DNA of 64,000 bases from the NCBI RefSeq assembly GCF_028548455.1, contig NZ_JAQQLF010000006.1, forward strand, positions 62,001 through 126,000. The letters run 5' to 3'. The notes under the pieces are model-generated. The model saw only the letters and a program-made list of their open reading frames with translations. It ran no database searches and was not told the DNA's origin. Positions within the stretch are counted from its first letter, which is position 1; each line of letters starts with the position of its first letter. Source of the DNA: Vogesella aquatica (GTDB taxonomy: Bacteria; Pseudomonadota; Gammaproteobacteria; Burkholderiales; Chromobacteriaceae). The position numbers were made by a program, and so were the translations under genes. Of the stretch, positions 1 through 8,428 are shown piece by piece.

Positions 1-228
1 TGGCAATATCTCGCGTTGTTACCACTGGCGTGCATGGCATTCGATTACTGTGAGAACGTCATGCTATTTTCGCTGCTGCTTTCTTATCCCACTCGTCTGC
101 CGGTTGTGGCAACCGCTGCGGGCGCCTTCACATTCACAAAGAATGTTTTCGGCCTGCTCAGCTTCGTGGCGCTTGCATGTGGGTTTCTTGCCTTGCTACT
201 TCATCGGTTCAAGCTGCATCGTGCCTAA
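1..228 (+). CDS. Small hydrophobic membrane protein, 3' end only
   Basis: The frame is open from base 1 to the TAA at 226-228, giving the last 75 residues of a protein whose start lies outside the window. Two hydrophobic stretches are visible, one around MLFSLLLSYP and a longer one near the C-terminus (GLLSFVALACGFLALLLHRF), followed by a short basic tail, so it is probably an inner-membrane protein. An FDYCEN segment precedes the first stretch. I do not recognise the family with confidence. Its stop codon lies inside the first box of an attC-like site (223-306), the usual arrangement for an integron gene cassette, so it may be cassette-encoded. Confidence 0.6.
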   Translation, partial: WQYLALLPLACMAFDYCENVMLFSLLLSYPTRLPVVATAAGAFTFTKNVFGLLSFVALACGFLALLLHRFKLHRA

Positions 229-306
229 CCCACAGACGCCCAACCCATCGGTCAGTCGGGCTTTGCGCATAAAGCCGCGCAAGGCTGGTTACCTCAGACG
301 TTAGAT
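223..306 (+). other. attC-like integron recombination site (candidate)
   Basis: GCCTAAC (223-229) fits the R'' consensus RYYYAAC, and GTTAGAT (300-306) fits the R' consensus GTTRRRY. The two boxes can pair over five bases, CTAAC with GTTAG. Between them is an internal hairpin, GGCTTT (259-264) with AAAGCC (271-276). The spacing of about 84 bases is within the attC range, and the upstream ORF stops inside the first box, as cassette ORFs do. Complementarity of the inner L boxes is weak (AACC 242-245 with GGTT 287-290). No integrase gene and no second site are visible, so this stays a candidate. Confidence 0.45.
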
Positions 307-600
307 ACCCATGTGGACTGCCCCGCGGCCGTGCCTGGACCCAGGATGCCGCGGTTGAGCAGGCGGGTAAAACATCGCAGCGGCGTAGTAGTTTCTGCTT
401 GGGCCGTGCAGAAATGGCCGGGCCATTTGCGGTGCAGTATCTGACGCCGGGCAGCTTGGCAGCATACGGTTACTTACCGCTATTTATATGACTTGCTTTG
501 TATAACGTAATATATTTGATAGAGGTTTGAATATATCGGCTGCATCAGCCTCGCTTGCGGCCGTCCGATTACGGGTAGTTGTTACAAGGTAAATGCTGTC
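307..600. other. Non-coding stretch upstream of the GGDEF-EAL gene
   Basis: No convincing gene. Bases 478-535 are markedly AT-rich (several TATA/TAATAT-like words) compared with the rest and probably hold the promoter of the gene at 601, but I cannot fix a -35/-10 pair. An AAGG at 586-589 is the likely ribosome binding site. Confidence 0.4.
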
Positions 601-3600
601 ATGCCTGTTTCACCACGTCGCCGTTTTATCCGCCTGGTGGTATTGGCCTACTGCGTGTTGGCCGCACTGTGGATTCTGCTGTCCGACAGCCTGCTCAGGC
701 TGGTGGCCGACGCGGATAGCATGGTGATGCTGTCTACCTACAAGGGGCTGGTGTTCGTGCTGGGTACCGCGGCGCTATTGTATTTCTCGCTGGGTGCCGT
801 GCCGGCGGAGAACCCGTCACCAGCTGCCGGCCTGCTGGAAAGCTGGGCCGAGCGCCTGGCCAGGCAGGGCATGCCCCGCTGGCTGGCCTATCTGTTTGCG
901 CTGGCGGTGAGCCTGGGCGCGCTTGGTTTGCGTGACTTGCTGCCAGTCAGTGTTACCCAGCAGCCTATGCTGATCTTTTTCATGCTGCCGGTCATTCTTA
1001 GTGCACTGCTGGGTGGTATGGGGCCAGGCTTGTTGGCGACCATGCTGACGGTGCTGGGGGTGGACTGGATGGCCAGCCCCAGTTTTCATAGCGCGCAAGC
1101 CGAGCCGGGTGTGCGTTTGCAATGGGGTTTTCTGCTGTTGTGCGGGGTGGCCATCAGTTTGTTCAGTGGCTGGCTGCGGCAGCTGGCCAGCCGTAACGAG
1201 CGCCATCGCCGCCTGCTGGATGCCGTGGTGTCGGGCACGTCCGATGCGGTGTTCGTCAAGGATCGCCAGGGGCGTTACCTGATGTTCAATGAGGCGGCGG
1301 CAGCCATTGTGGGGCGGCCAGTGGCCGAGGTGCTTGGGCGGGACGATCATGCCCTGTTTGATAGCGATTCAGCCAAACAGCTGATGCGGGTGGACGAGGA
1401 CATCATGCTGTCCGGCACCCTGCATACTCACGAAGAGCATCTGCGCTTGCAGGACGGTACCGCACTGGTGTTTCTGGTGACCAAGGGGCCGGTACTGAGC
1501 GTGGATGGCGATGTGGTCGGCCTGTTCGGCATTTCGCGTGACATCAGCCGGCAAAAGCAGTACGAGCAGGACCTGCGCCAGCGTGAGCAGCAACTGGCGC
1601 GCGTGCTGGAAGGCGCGGACCAGGGTTATTGGGACTGGAACATCCAGACTGACGATTTTGAGATCAGCCATCGCTGGAAAACCATGCTGGGCTACGCCGC
1701 CGATACGCAGGGCATTTCACGGCAAGACTGGCTGGCAATGATTCACCCGCAAGACCTGCCGCAGGTCATGCTGGCCATGCAGGCGCACCTTTCGGGTGAT
1801 ACGGCTGCTTACGAAGTGGAAATGCGCTGCCGTGGCCAGGCGGGCAACTGGCGCTGGATCCTGTCGCGTGGCCGGGTGTTGTCGCGTGACGACGCGGGCC
1901 GGCCGCTGATCATGTCCGGTACCCATACCGATATCACCGAGCACAAAATTTACGCGCTGGCCCAGCGCGAGGCGGCCGTCGTGTTCGACAGCAGCTACGA
2001 AGGCATCATGGTGGTGTCCCCGGCGGGCGTCATGACCAAGGTTAACGCTGCGTTCACGCGAATTACCGGCTACTCCGAAAGCGAGGCACTGGGGCGCCCG
2101 CCCAGCTTGCTGTCATCCGGTTTGCACGATGCGGACTTTTATCAGGCGCTATGGGCCCAGGTGCGGCAACAAGACTTCTGGCGCGGCGAAATCTGGAACC
2201 GCCGCCGCGATGGCGAGCTGTACGCCGAACTGTTATCCATTTCAGTGGTGCGCGACCAGCAGGGGCAAATCCAGCACTATGTCGGTATTTTTTCGGACAT
2301 TACCCAGCTCAAGGCGCACGAGGCCGAGCTGGACCGCATTGCCAATTACGACCCGCTGACCAATATTCCAAACCGCCGTCTGTTGTCGGACCGGCTAGAG
2401 CAGGCGCTGATCCATTGCCGTCGCCATGATAAATACTGTGCGGTGTGCTTTCTCGATCTGGATGGTTTCAAGGCCATCAATGACCTGTATGGCCACGATG
2501 TGGGTGATCAGTTGCTAGTGGCACTGACCGAGCGGCTGAAGCGGGTGCTGCGCGCTGACGATACGCTGGCGCGCCTGGGCGGGGACGAGTTTGTGCTGCT
2601 GCTGTCCGGCCTGGATAGCGCGGCACAGTGCACGCCGATACTGGACCGCCTGCTGGCTTCGGTGCGGCAAGAGTTTGTACTGGGCGAACTGCATATCCGC
2701 ACCAGTGCCAGTATCGGCATCAGCCTGTTTCCGCTGGATGACGCCGATGCCGATACCTTGCTGCGCCATGCTGACCAGGCCATGTACCAGGCCAAGGAGT
2801 CGGGCAAGAACTGCTATCTGCTATTCGACCCGGAAAGTGACCGCCGCGCGCAGCAGCACCGCCGCAGGCTGGCCATGCTGGAGGATGCCTTGGCACGCCA
2901 GCAATTCGTGCTGTATTACCAGCCCAAAGTCGACCTGCGCGATGGCCGTTTGGTGGGCGTCGAGGCGCTGATCCGCTGGCAGCACCCGGAGCAGGGCTTG
3001 CTGGCGCCGGCGGCGTTCTTGCCCGAGCTGCAAGGCTGCGAGCTGGAAACACACTTTGGCCGCTGGGTGCTGGATGCCGCCGTGGCGCAGCTGGCGCAGT
3101 GGCAGGCGGAAGGCATGGTACTGGCAATCAGTATCAATGTGGCTGCCCATTACCTGCTGCACCCGGAATTTTGCGACCATCTGCAGCAAGCCCTGGCCCG
3201 CTATCCGGACGTGGCCCCTGGCCTGCTGGAGCTGGAGGTGCTGGAGTCGGCCGCGCTGGACGACCTGGCCCAGGCCTTGCAAGTGCTGCAGCGCTGCAGT
3301 GCGCTGGGCGTGCATTTTGCCCTGGATGATTTTGGTACCGGCTATTCTTCGCTGACGTACCTGCGCCAGCTACCGGTGGACACGCTGAAGATCGACCAGA
3401 GCTTTGTACGTGGCATGCTGGAAGACAGTGACGACCTGGGCATTGTCGCCAGTGTTATCCAGCTGGCTGGCGTGTTCCGCCGCCAGGTGATTGCCGAGGG
3501 GGTGGAGACGCTAGCGCATGGTGTGGCGTTGGGGCGCATGGGCTGCCATCTGGTACAAGGCTATGGCATTGCCAGGCCCATGCCTGCGGCCGAAGTGCCC

Positions 3601-3663
3601 GCATGGGCGGTGCAGTGGCAACAGCAAGGCGTGTGGCACCAACTGCTACCGCCGGAAATCTGA
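601..3663 (+). CDS. Membrane-anchored PAS-GGDEF-EAL c-di-GMP signalling protein
   Basis: 1020 aa. The N-terminus has about five membrane segments in the first 200 residues; the stretch near 120-155 (LPVILSALLGGMGPGLLATM) resembles the DUF4118/KdpD-type four-helix sensor. Three PAS domains follow (roughly 205-315, 335-450, 460-575), then GGDEF (580-745) and EAL (760-1010). The GGDEF motif is intact at about residue 660 and is preceded by an RADD inhibitory (I-site) motif at the canonical five-residue spacing. The EAL domain keeps E788-A-L, the DDFGTG loop (D909, D910), K930 and E966, so both cyclase and phosphodiesterase sites look competent. The gene stands alone, with no partner regulator next to it. 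The signal sensed is unknown; PAS domains could bind haem, flavin or small ligands. Confidence 0.93.
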   Translation: MPVSPRRRFIRLVVLAYCVLAALWILLSDSLLRLVADADSMVMLSTYKGLVFVLGTAALLYFSLGAVPAENPSPAAGLLESWAERLARQGMPRWLAYLFALAVSLGALGLRDLLPVSVTQQPMLIFFMLPVILSALLGGMGPGLLATMLTVLGVDWMASPSFHSAQAEPGVRLQWGFLLLCGVAISLFSGWLRQLASRNERHRRLLDAVVSGTSDAVFVKDRQGRYLMFNEAAAAIVGRPVAEVLGRDDHALFDSDSAKQLMRVDEDIMLSGTLHTHEEHLRLQDGTALVFLVTKGPVLSVDGDVVGLFGISRDISRQKQYEQDLRQREQQLARVLEGADQGYWDWNIQTDDFEISHRWKTMLGYAADTQGISRQDWLAMIHPQDLPQVMLAMQAHLSGDTAAYEVEMRCRGQAGNWRWILSRGRVLSRDDAGRPLIMSGTHTDITEHKIYALAQREAAVVFDSSYEGIMVVSPAGVMTKVNAAFTRITGYSESEALGRPPSLLSSGLHDADFYQALWAQVRQQDFWRGEIWNRRRDGELYAELLSISVVRDQQGQIQHYVGIFSDITQLKAHEAELDRIANYDPLTNIPNRRLLSDRLEQALIHCRRHDKYCAVCFLDLDGFKAINDLYGHDVGDQLLVALTERLKRVLRADDTLARLGGDEFVLLLSGLDSAAQCTPILDRLLASVRQEFVLGELHIRTSASIGISLFPLDDADADTLLRHADQAMYQAKESGKNCYLLFDPESDRRAQQHRRRLAMLEDALARQQFVLYYQPKVDLRDGRLVGVEALIRWQHPEQGLLAPAAFLPELQGCELETHFGRWVLDAAVAQLAQWQAEGMVLAISINVAAHYLLHPEFCDHLQQALARYPDVAPGLLELEVLESAALDDLAQALQVLQRCSALGVHFALDDFGTGYSSLTYLRQLPVDTLKIDQSFVRGMLEDSDDLGIVASVIQLAGVFRRQVIAEGVETLAHGVALGRMGCHLVQGYGIARPMPAAEVPAWAVQWQQQGVWHQLLPPEI

Positions 3664-3875
3664 GCAAGGCGGCGGGTAGCGCGGTGCCAGGTCCGGGTGC
3701 GGCCGGTATGCGGCGCAAACCTCCCGTTGCAGGGGCGTCGGCTGTCGTGCCGTCTGATACGCCTGCGGGCCTTGGCGGGCAGCCGCTCCCCCAGCCGGAT
3801 TAGGTCGTCAGGGGCTTACCGCAATGCCGCCGGGCTGCTATCGTGGCGGTTTTGTCACATTGCCTGCGTCATTCC

Positions 3876-4391
3876 ATGTCTACTCCCCGTTTGCACAGCC
3901 CGGTGCTGGGCCTGGCCGGCTGGTCCGGCAGTGGCAAGACCACGCTGCTGGAACAGCTGCTGCCCAGGTTGGCCGCAGCCGGTTTGCGCGTGTCGGTGGT
4001 GAAACACAGCCACCACGCTGTCGCGTTCGATACCCCGGGCAAGGATAGCTACCGCCACCGCGCTGCCGGTGCGGCGCAGGTGATGCTGCTGGGTGAGCGT
4101 GGCATGGCGGTCTACGAAGACCTGCCCGCCCCGCTGGACCTGTCCGCCCAGCTGGCGCGGCTGCAGCCGGCAGACCTGGTGATCCTGGAAGGGCAGAAGT
4201 GGCTGCCGGTGCCCAAGCTGGAAGTACACCGCCCGGCACTGGGCAAGCCCTTGCTGCAGCCGGACGACCCAGACATTCTGGCGGTCGCCAGCGACGCGGC
4301 CCTGCCTGTGCTGGCGGTGCCGCAACTGAACCTCAACGATATCGATGCCATCGCCGCCTTCGTGCTGCGCTGGCGGGAGCAACAAGCATGA
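3876..4391 (+). CDS. mobB: Molybdopterin-guanine dinucleotide biosynthesis adaptor MobB
   Basis: 171 aa. A P-loop near the N-terminus (GWSGSGKTTLLE) and the following VVKHSHH segment are typical of MobB, the GTP-binding accessory protein of the MGD step of molybdenum cofactor synthesis. The ATG at 3876 gives the usual short N-terminus; an in-frame GTG at 3843 is possible, and neither start has a clear Shine-Dalgarno. Its stop overlaps the moaD start (ATGA at 4388). Position in a moaD-moaE cluster upstream of nar genes fits supply of bis-MGD to the nitrate reductase NarG. MobA is not in the window. One copy of the dispersed 10-mer lies inside at 3968. Confidence 0.9.
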   Translation: MSTPRLHSPVLGLAGWSGSGKTTLLEQLLPRLAAAGLRVSVVKHSHHAVAFDTPGKDSYRHRAAGAAQVMLLGERGMAVYEDLPAPLDLSAQLARLQPADLVILEGQKWLPVPKLEVHRPALGKPLLQPDDPDILAVASDAALPVLAVPQLNLNDIDAIAAFVLRWREQQA

Positions 4392-4642
4392 GCAGCATCC
4401 GCATCCTGTATTTTGGCCGTCTGAAAGACGCCGTCGGCCATGCCGACGAAACCCTGGACTGGGCCGGTGGTACTACCGGCCAGCTGCTGGCGCAGCTGCG
4501 CGGCCGTGGCGAGGCGTGGGCCGGCGCGCTGGCCGAGGGCCAGGTGTTCCGCCTGGTGGTGAACCAGCAGATCGTGCGTGGCGACGCCGACATCCCGCCG
4601 GGGGCCGAAGTCGGCATTCTGCCGCCGGTAACGGGGGGCTGA
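4388..4642 (+). CDS. moaD: Molybdopterin synthase small (sulfur carrier) subunit MoaD
   Basis: 84 aa, the normal size, ubiquitin-like, ending in the essential Gly-Gly (PPVTGG) that is adenylated and converted to a thiocarboxylate to donate sulfur to precursor Z. It begins RILYFGRLKD, typical of the family. The start overlaps the mobB stop by four bases and moaE begins two bases after its stop, so mobB-moaD-moaE are translationally coupled. The gene contains the only exact Neisseria DUS word (GCCGTCTGAA, 4416-4425), which looks coincidental. Confidence 0.93.
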   Translation: MSSIRILYFGRLKDAVGHADETLDWAGGTTGQLLAQLRGRGEAWAGALAEGQVFRLVVNQQIVRGDADIPPGAEVGILPPVTGG

Positions 4643-4643
4643 C

Positions 4644-5102
4644 ATGCATTGCGACATCACCATCCAGACCGCGCCGTTTGACCTGGGCGCCGAAGAAGCG
4701 GCGCTGCGTGTGCACGCCGGCGACGCCGGCGCGCTGGTGGCGTTCCAGGGCATGGTGCGCGGCCACGACGCCGCCATCCCGCTGACGGCGCTGTTCCTGG
4801 AGCACTACCCGGGCGTGACCGAAGCCGAAATCCGCCGCATCGCCGGGGACGCCGCCGCACGTTGGCCGCTGACGGCGGTACGGGTCATTCACCGCGTGGG
4901 CAGCCTGGCGCCGGGCGAGGGTATCGTGCTGGTGCTGGTGGCGTCCGGCCACCGCGCGGCGGCGTTCGAGGCCGCCGCATTCCTGATGGATTACCTGAAA
5001 ACCGAAGCGCCGTTCTGGAAGCGCGAACATTTTGCCGACGGCAGCCAGCGCTGGGTGGACGCCAAGGCCAGCGACGGCGACGCTGCCGCGCGCTGGGCCT
5101 GA
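4644..5102 (+). CDS. moaE: Molybdopterin synthase catalytic subunit MoaE
   Basis: 152 aa, the normal size. The motif LKTEAPFWKRE carries K119 and K126, the same numbers as the catalytic lysines of E. coli MoaE, and FQGMVRGHD near residue 35 is also typical. With MoaD it converts cyclic pyranopterin monophosphate to molybdopterin. Last gene of the mobB-moaD-moaE operon; a stem-loop follows its stop. Confidence 0.95.
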   Translation: MHCDITIQTAPFDLGAEEAALRVHAGDAGALVAFQGMVRGHDAAIPLTALFLEHYPGVTEAEIRRIAGDAAARWPLTAVRVIHRVGSLAPGEGIVLVLVASGHRAAAFEAAAFLMDYLKTEAPFWKREHFADGSQRWVDAKASDGDAAARWA

Positions 5103-5108
5103 GCCACA

Positions 5109-5142
5109 GCCTGCGTGCCACACCATCGGTGTGGTGGCAGGC
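5109..5142 (+). terminator. Stem-loop after moaE
   Basis: TGCCA-CACC, ATC loop, then GGTG-TGG-TGGCA can pair, extended by GCC/GGC outside, just after the moaE stop. There is no T-run, so it may be a weak or Rho-assisted terminator, or an mRNA-stabilising hairpin. Confidence 0.45.
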
Positions 5143-5448
5143 CCTTGTCACACCTTTGATTATCCCGTGGCACCCGGCGCGTCAGCGCTTGCGGCCAACC
5201 CTGCGGCCTGAATGGCGGCACAAGCCCTCCCGGTTTCACCTCGCTTTTCCTGCCCTGTCATCTGCATGCCCCTTGCTGACGCTGCCACCATTGCATCATC
5301 GCGCCTAATCCTTCCGGCGTAGGCCGGGCGACGTTGGCCGCGCTGCCGGCTAGGCCATCGGCAGGGGCGGGCTGCTTCCTCCGGCCAATACCCGTACACG
5401 TTGACGGGGCATAGCATGCCCCTGACTCTTCCGTACAGGTAACGCACC
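5143..5448. promoter_or_regulatory. Region upstream of narK1 with a perfect inverted repeat
   Basis: No gene. A copy of the dispersed 10-mer is at 5190. GGGGCAT-AGC-ATGCCCC (5406-5422) is a perfect 7-3-7 inverted repeat ending 26 bases before the narK1 start, a possible operator or leader hairpin. I find no convincing FNR box (only a TTGAT half at 5157) and no clear NarL heptamer pair, although narK regulation by FNR/NarL is common. Confidence 0.4.
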
Positions 5449-6684
5449 ATGTCTTCCCGCGCTTACAAGCAATACGCGGTGCTGGCCAGTAGCACCGTGG
5501 CCTTCACCGTCTGTTTCATGATCTGGATGATGTTTGCCGTGCTGGGCATCCCGATCAAGCAGCAGCTGGGCCTGAGTGAAACCCAGTTTGGCATCCTGGC
5601 CGCCACGCCGGTATTGTCCGGCTCGCTGATCCGTGTGCCGCTGGGCATCTGGACCGACCGTTTCGGCGGCCGCATCGTGCTGTTCGTACTGATGCTGGCC
5701 TGCGTGGTGCCCATCTACGCCATGCAGTTTGCTACCCGGTACTGGCACTTCCTCGCCATCGGGCTGTTTGTCGGCCTGGCGGGCGGGTCGTTCTCGGTGG
5801 GTACGCCGTACGTGGCGCGCTGGTTCCGCAAGGAGCAGCAGGGCATGGCGATGGGCGTGTTCGGCGCCGGCAATGCCGGTTCGTCGCTGACCAAGCTGGT
5901 GGCGCCCGGCATCATCGCGGCGGCCGGCTGGCAGATGGTGCCTACTGTGTACGCGGCCATCATGCTGGTCACCGCCATCCTGTTCTGGCTGTTTTCGCAC
6001 CACGACCCGCTGCACCTGGTGTCCAGCAAGGTCAGCCTGGGCCAGCAACTGGCGCTGATGAAAAACCCGGCCGTGCTGCGTTACTGCCAGTACTACTCGG
6101 TGGTGTTCGGCGGCTACGTGGCGCTGGCGCTGTGGATGACCAAGTACTACGTGGCCGAGTACGGCTTTGACATCAAGCACGCGGCGTTTCTGGCTGCCTG
6201 TTTCTCGCTGCCGGGCGGCGTGCTGCGCGCATTGGGCGGCTGGCTGTCCGACCGCTACGGCGCCTACAAGGTCACCTGGGGCGTGATGTGGGCGTGCTGG
6301 GTGGCGTTCTTCATCCTGTCCTACCCGCAAACCCACTTCATCATCCAGACCGTCAACGGCCCGCAGAGCTTTGATATCGGCCTCAACGCCACGGCTTTCA
6401 CGCTGATGCTGTTTGGCGTGGGGGTGGCCATGGCTATCGGCAAGGCGTCGGTATTCAAGTTCATTGCCGACGAATTTCCCGACAATATTGGCGCCGTGTC
6501 CGGCGTAGTGGGCCTGGCCGGCGGCCTGGGCGGCTTCCTGCTGCCCATCCTGTTCGGCCTGCTGGTGGACCTGACCGGCGTGCGGTCCAGCTCCTTCATG
6601 CTGCTGTACGGCACTGTCTGCGTCAGCCTGGTGTGGATGCACTTCTCGTTCAAGCCGGTAGCGTTGGCCGCAGCCAAGCGCTAG
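5449..6684 (+). CDS. narK1: Nitrate/nitrite MFS transporter, NarK1-like
   Basis: 411 aa, about 12 membrane helices, NarK/NasA branch of the major facilitator superfamily. Signature 1 is present near residue 140 (GAGNAGSSLTKLVAP) and the glycine-rich signature 2 near 350 (VVGLAGGLGGFLLPILFGLL). An arginine in the first half (LIRVPLGIW) and one in the second half (LRALGGWLSDR) match the substrate-binding arginines. In tandem NarK systems the first member is usually the nitrate/proton symporter; that role is assigned here by order and resemblance. RBS AGG at 5437-5439. narK2 follows after 63 bases, so they are probably co-transcribed. Confidence 0.9.
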   Translation: MSSRAYKQYAVLASSTVAFTVCFMIWMMFAVLGIPIKQQLGLSETQFGILAATPVLSGSLIRVPLGIWTDRFGGRIVLFVLMLACVVPIYAMQFATRYWHFLAIGLFVGLAGGSFSVGTPYVARWFRKEQQGMAMGVFGAGNAGSSLTKLVAPGIIAAAGWQMVPTVYAAIMLVTAILFWLFSHHDPLHLVSSKVSLGQQLALMKNPAVLRYCQYYSVVFGGYVALALWMTKYYVAEYGFDIKHAAFLAACFSLPGGVLRALGGWLSDRYGAYKVTWGVMWACWVAFFILSYPQTHFIIQTVNGPQSFDIGLNATAFTLMLFGVGVAMAIGKASVFKFIADEFPDNIGAVSGVVGLAGGLGGFLLPILFGLLVDLTGVRSSSFMLLYGTVCVSLVWMHFSFKPVALAAAKR

Positions 6685-6747
6685 GGCACCTGTTTTCTCG
6701 GTCAATATACCGGGGCGGCAGGGGCTGCCCCGACAAGGGAGCGTAAA

Positions 6748-8130
6748 ATGTCTGAACATGTACTCACCCGCTGGGAGCCGGAAAACCCGGCCTTCTGGCA
6801 ACAACAAGGCAAGGCGGTGGCGCGCCGCAACCTGTGGCTGTCGATTCCGGCGCTGACACTGGCCTTCATCATCTGGCAGGTGTGGAGCGTGGCGGTGCTG
6901 AACATGCCCAATATCGGCTTCAACTACACGCAAAACCAGCTGTTCTGGCTGGCCGCGCTGCCGGCGCTGTCTGGCGCCACGCTGCGCATTTTCTACAGCT
7001 TCATGGTGCCGATTTTCGGTGGCCGCAAGTGGACCGCCATCTCTACCGCCAGCCTGCTGATCCCCGCCATCGGCATCGGCTTTGCGGTGCAGGACACCTC
7101 CACCAGCTACGTCACCATGCTGATTCTGGCGCTGCTGTGCGGTTTTGGCGGCGGCAACTTCAGCTCGTCGATGTCCAACATCAGCTTCTTTTTCCCCAAA
7201 GCCGAAAAAGGCACCGCGCTGGGTCTGAACGCCGGCCTGGGTAACCTGGGCGTCTCGGTGGTGCAGTTCGTGGTGCCCATCGTGGTCACCATGGGCCTGT
7301 TCGGCAGCTTTGGCGGCGAGCCGCAAACCTGGGTTAAAGGCGCGGCCAGCAAGCAGATGTGGCTGCAGAACGCCGGCTTCGTGTGGGTGCCGTTCATCGT
7401 GCTGTCCACGCTGGCGGCCTGGTTCGGCATGAATGACCTTGCCTCGGCCAAAGCCTCGTTTGCCGACCAGGCGGTGATCTTCAAGCGCAAGCACAACTGG
7501 CTGATGTGCTGGCTGTACATCGGCACCTTCGGCTCCTTCATCGGTTTCTCGGCCGGTTTTCCGCTGCTGGTCAAAGGCCAGTTCCCCGATATCGACCCCA
7601 CCAGATACGTGTTCTTCGGCCCGCTGGTGGGCGCGCTGGCACGCCCGATCGGCGGCTGGCTGGCCGACAAGATCGGCGGCGCCCGCGTCACGCAGGCGGT
7701 GTTCGTACTGATGATTGCGGCGGTGTTTGCCGTGATCCGCTTCCTGCCGCATGGCGGCCAGGGCGGCAACTTCCAGGGCTTCTTTGCCATGTTCCTGTGC
7801 CTGTTCGCGCTGACTGGTGTCGGTAACGGCTCCACCTTCATGCAGGTGCCGGCCATCTTCCTGACGCTGCACAAACGCATGGCAGGCCGCAGCGACGTAG
7901 CACAGAAACAGGCCATGGCCGACGCCACCAAAGAGGCTGCCGCGGTACTGGGTTTCTCCGGTGCCATTGGTGCCTACGGCGGCTTCTTCATCCCCAAAAG
8001 CTACGGTACGTCGATTGCGCTGACCGGTGGCGTGGAGGCTGCGCTGTACGCCTTCATCGCCTTCTACGTGACCTGCGTGCTGGTGAACTGGTGGTTCTAC
8101 GCCCGCAAAGGCGCGGAGATTCCGTGCTGA
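6748..8130 (+). CDS. narK2: Nitrate/nitrite MFS transporter, NarK2-like
   Basis: 460 aa, about 12 membrane helices, with a longer hydrophilic N-terminus than narK1. Signature 1 is at about 160 (LGNLGVSVVQFVVP) and signature 2 at about 400 (GFSGAIGAYGGFFIP); arginines lie in LRIFYSFMVP and ARPIGGWLADK. By analogy with other narK1-narK2-narGHJI loci it probably exchanges nitrate for nitrite. Strong RBS AAGGGAG (6735-6741). The transcript probably ends at the terminator at 8176-8199, so narGHJI likely has its own promoter or depends on readthrough. Confidence 0.9.
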   Translation: MSEHVLTRWEPENPAFWQQQGKAVARRNLWLSIPALTLAFIIWQVWSVAVLNMPNIGFNYTQNQLFWLAALPALSGATLRIFYSFMVPIFGGRKWTAISTASLLIPAIGIGFAVQDTSTSYVTMLILALLCGFGGGNFSSSMSNISFFFPKAEKGTALGLNAGLGNLGVSVVQFVVPIVVTMGLFGSFGGEPQTWVKGAASKQMWLQNAGFVWVPFIVLSTLAAWFGMNDLASAKASFADQAVIFKRKHNWLMCWLYIGTFGSFIGFSAGFPLLVKGQFPDIDPTRYVFFGPLVGALARPIGGWLADKIGGARVTQAVFVLMIAAVFAVIRFLPHGGQGGNFQGFFAMFLCLFALTGVGNGSTFMQVPAIFLTLHKRMAGRSDVAQKQAMADATKEAAAVLGFSGAIGAYGGFFIPKSYGTSIALTGGVEAALYAFIAFYVTCVLVNWWFYARKGAEIPC

Positions 8131-8175
8131 GCTGAATCGTTTTCTCCAAGCGGTGCGACGCACTGCTTCGTCTTT

Positions 8176-8199
8176 GGCGCCCGCTTGGGCGCCTTTTTT
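8176..8199 (+). terminator. Rho-independent terminator after narK2
   Basis: Perfect 7-bp stem GGCGCCC (8176-8182) / GGGCGCC (8187-8193), GCTT loop, then six T (8194-8199). Confidence 0.9.
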
Positions 8200-8428
8200 C
8201 ATCTGGCGCCACTACGCCGCACGGCGGAGGGCGCGGTGGCGGCGCGGTGCGCCACTACGCCTTTGGGAGTAGGGGTGGCTCCTCCCTCTGTCGCGCCGGT
8301 TTGCCACCAGTGGGGAATGGGAGGCGCGCTGGCCGGCGCCTAAGCTTGGCAGCGTGAATCGGGGTATCCGCATACCGCTTGCGGCCAACCTAAGCAGGCC
8401 GCAGCGGCGGCAAACACACGGAGGCAAG
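8200..8428. promoter_or_regulatory. narG upstream region
   Basis: No gene. It must contain the narG promoter, but I cannot locate a -35/-10 pair or an FNR box. It holds a copy of the dispersed 10-mer (8380-8389) and the strong RBS GGAGG (8420-8424). Confidence 0.35.

Noticed and set aside
3664-3875. Possible molybdenum-cofactor riboswitch upstream of mobB
   Set aside because: I could not find the conserved Moco RNA elements; only GC-rich sequence without a clear fold.
4416-4425. Exact Neisseria DUS word GCCGTCTGAA inside moaD
   Set aside because: It is the only exact copy I find (one 9/10 variant near 3748) and encodes ordinary MoaD residues. One copy is compatible with chance and it is not the enriched word of this genome.
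5155-5170. TTGAT half-site in the narK1 upstream region
   Set aside because: The partner half (CCGTG) does not match ATCAA, so it is not an FNR box.
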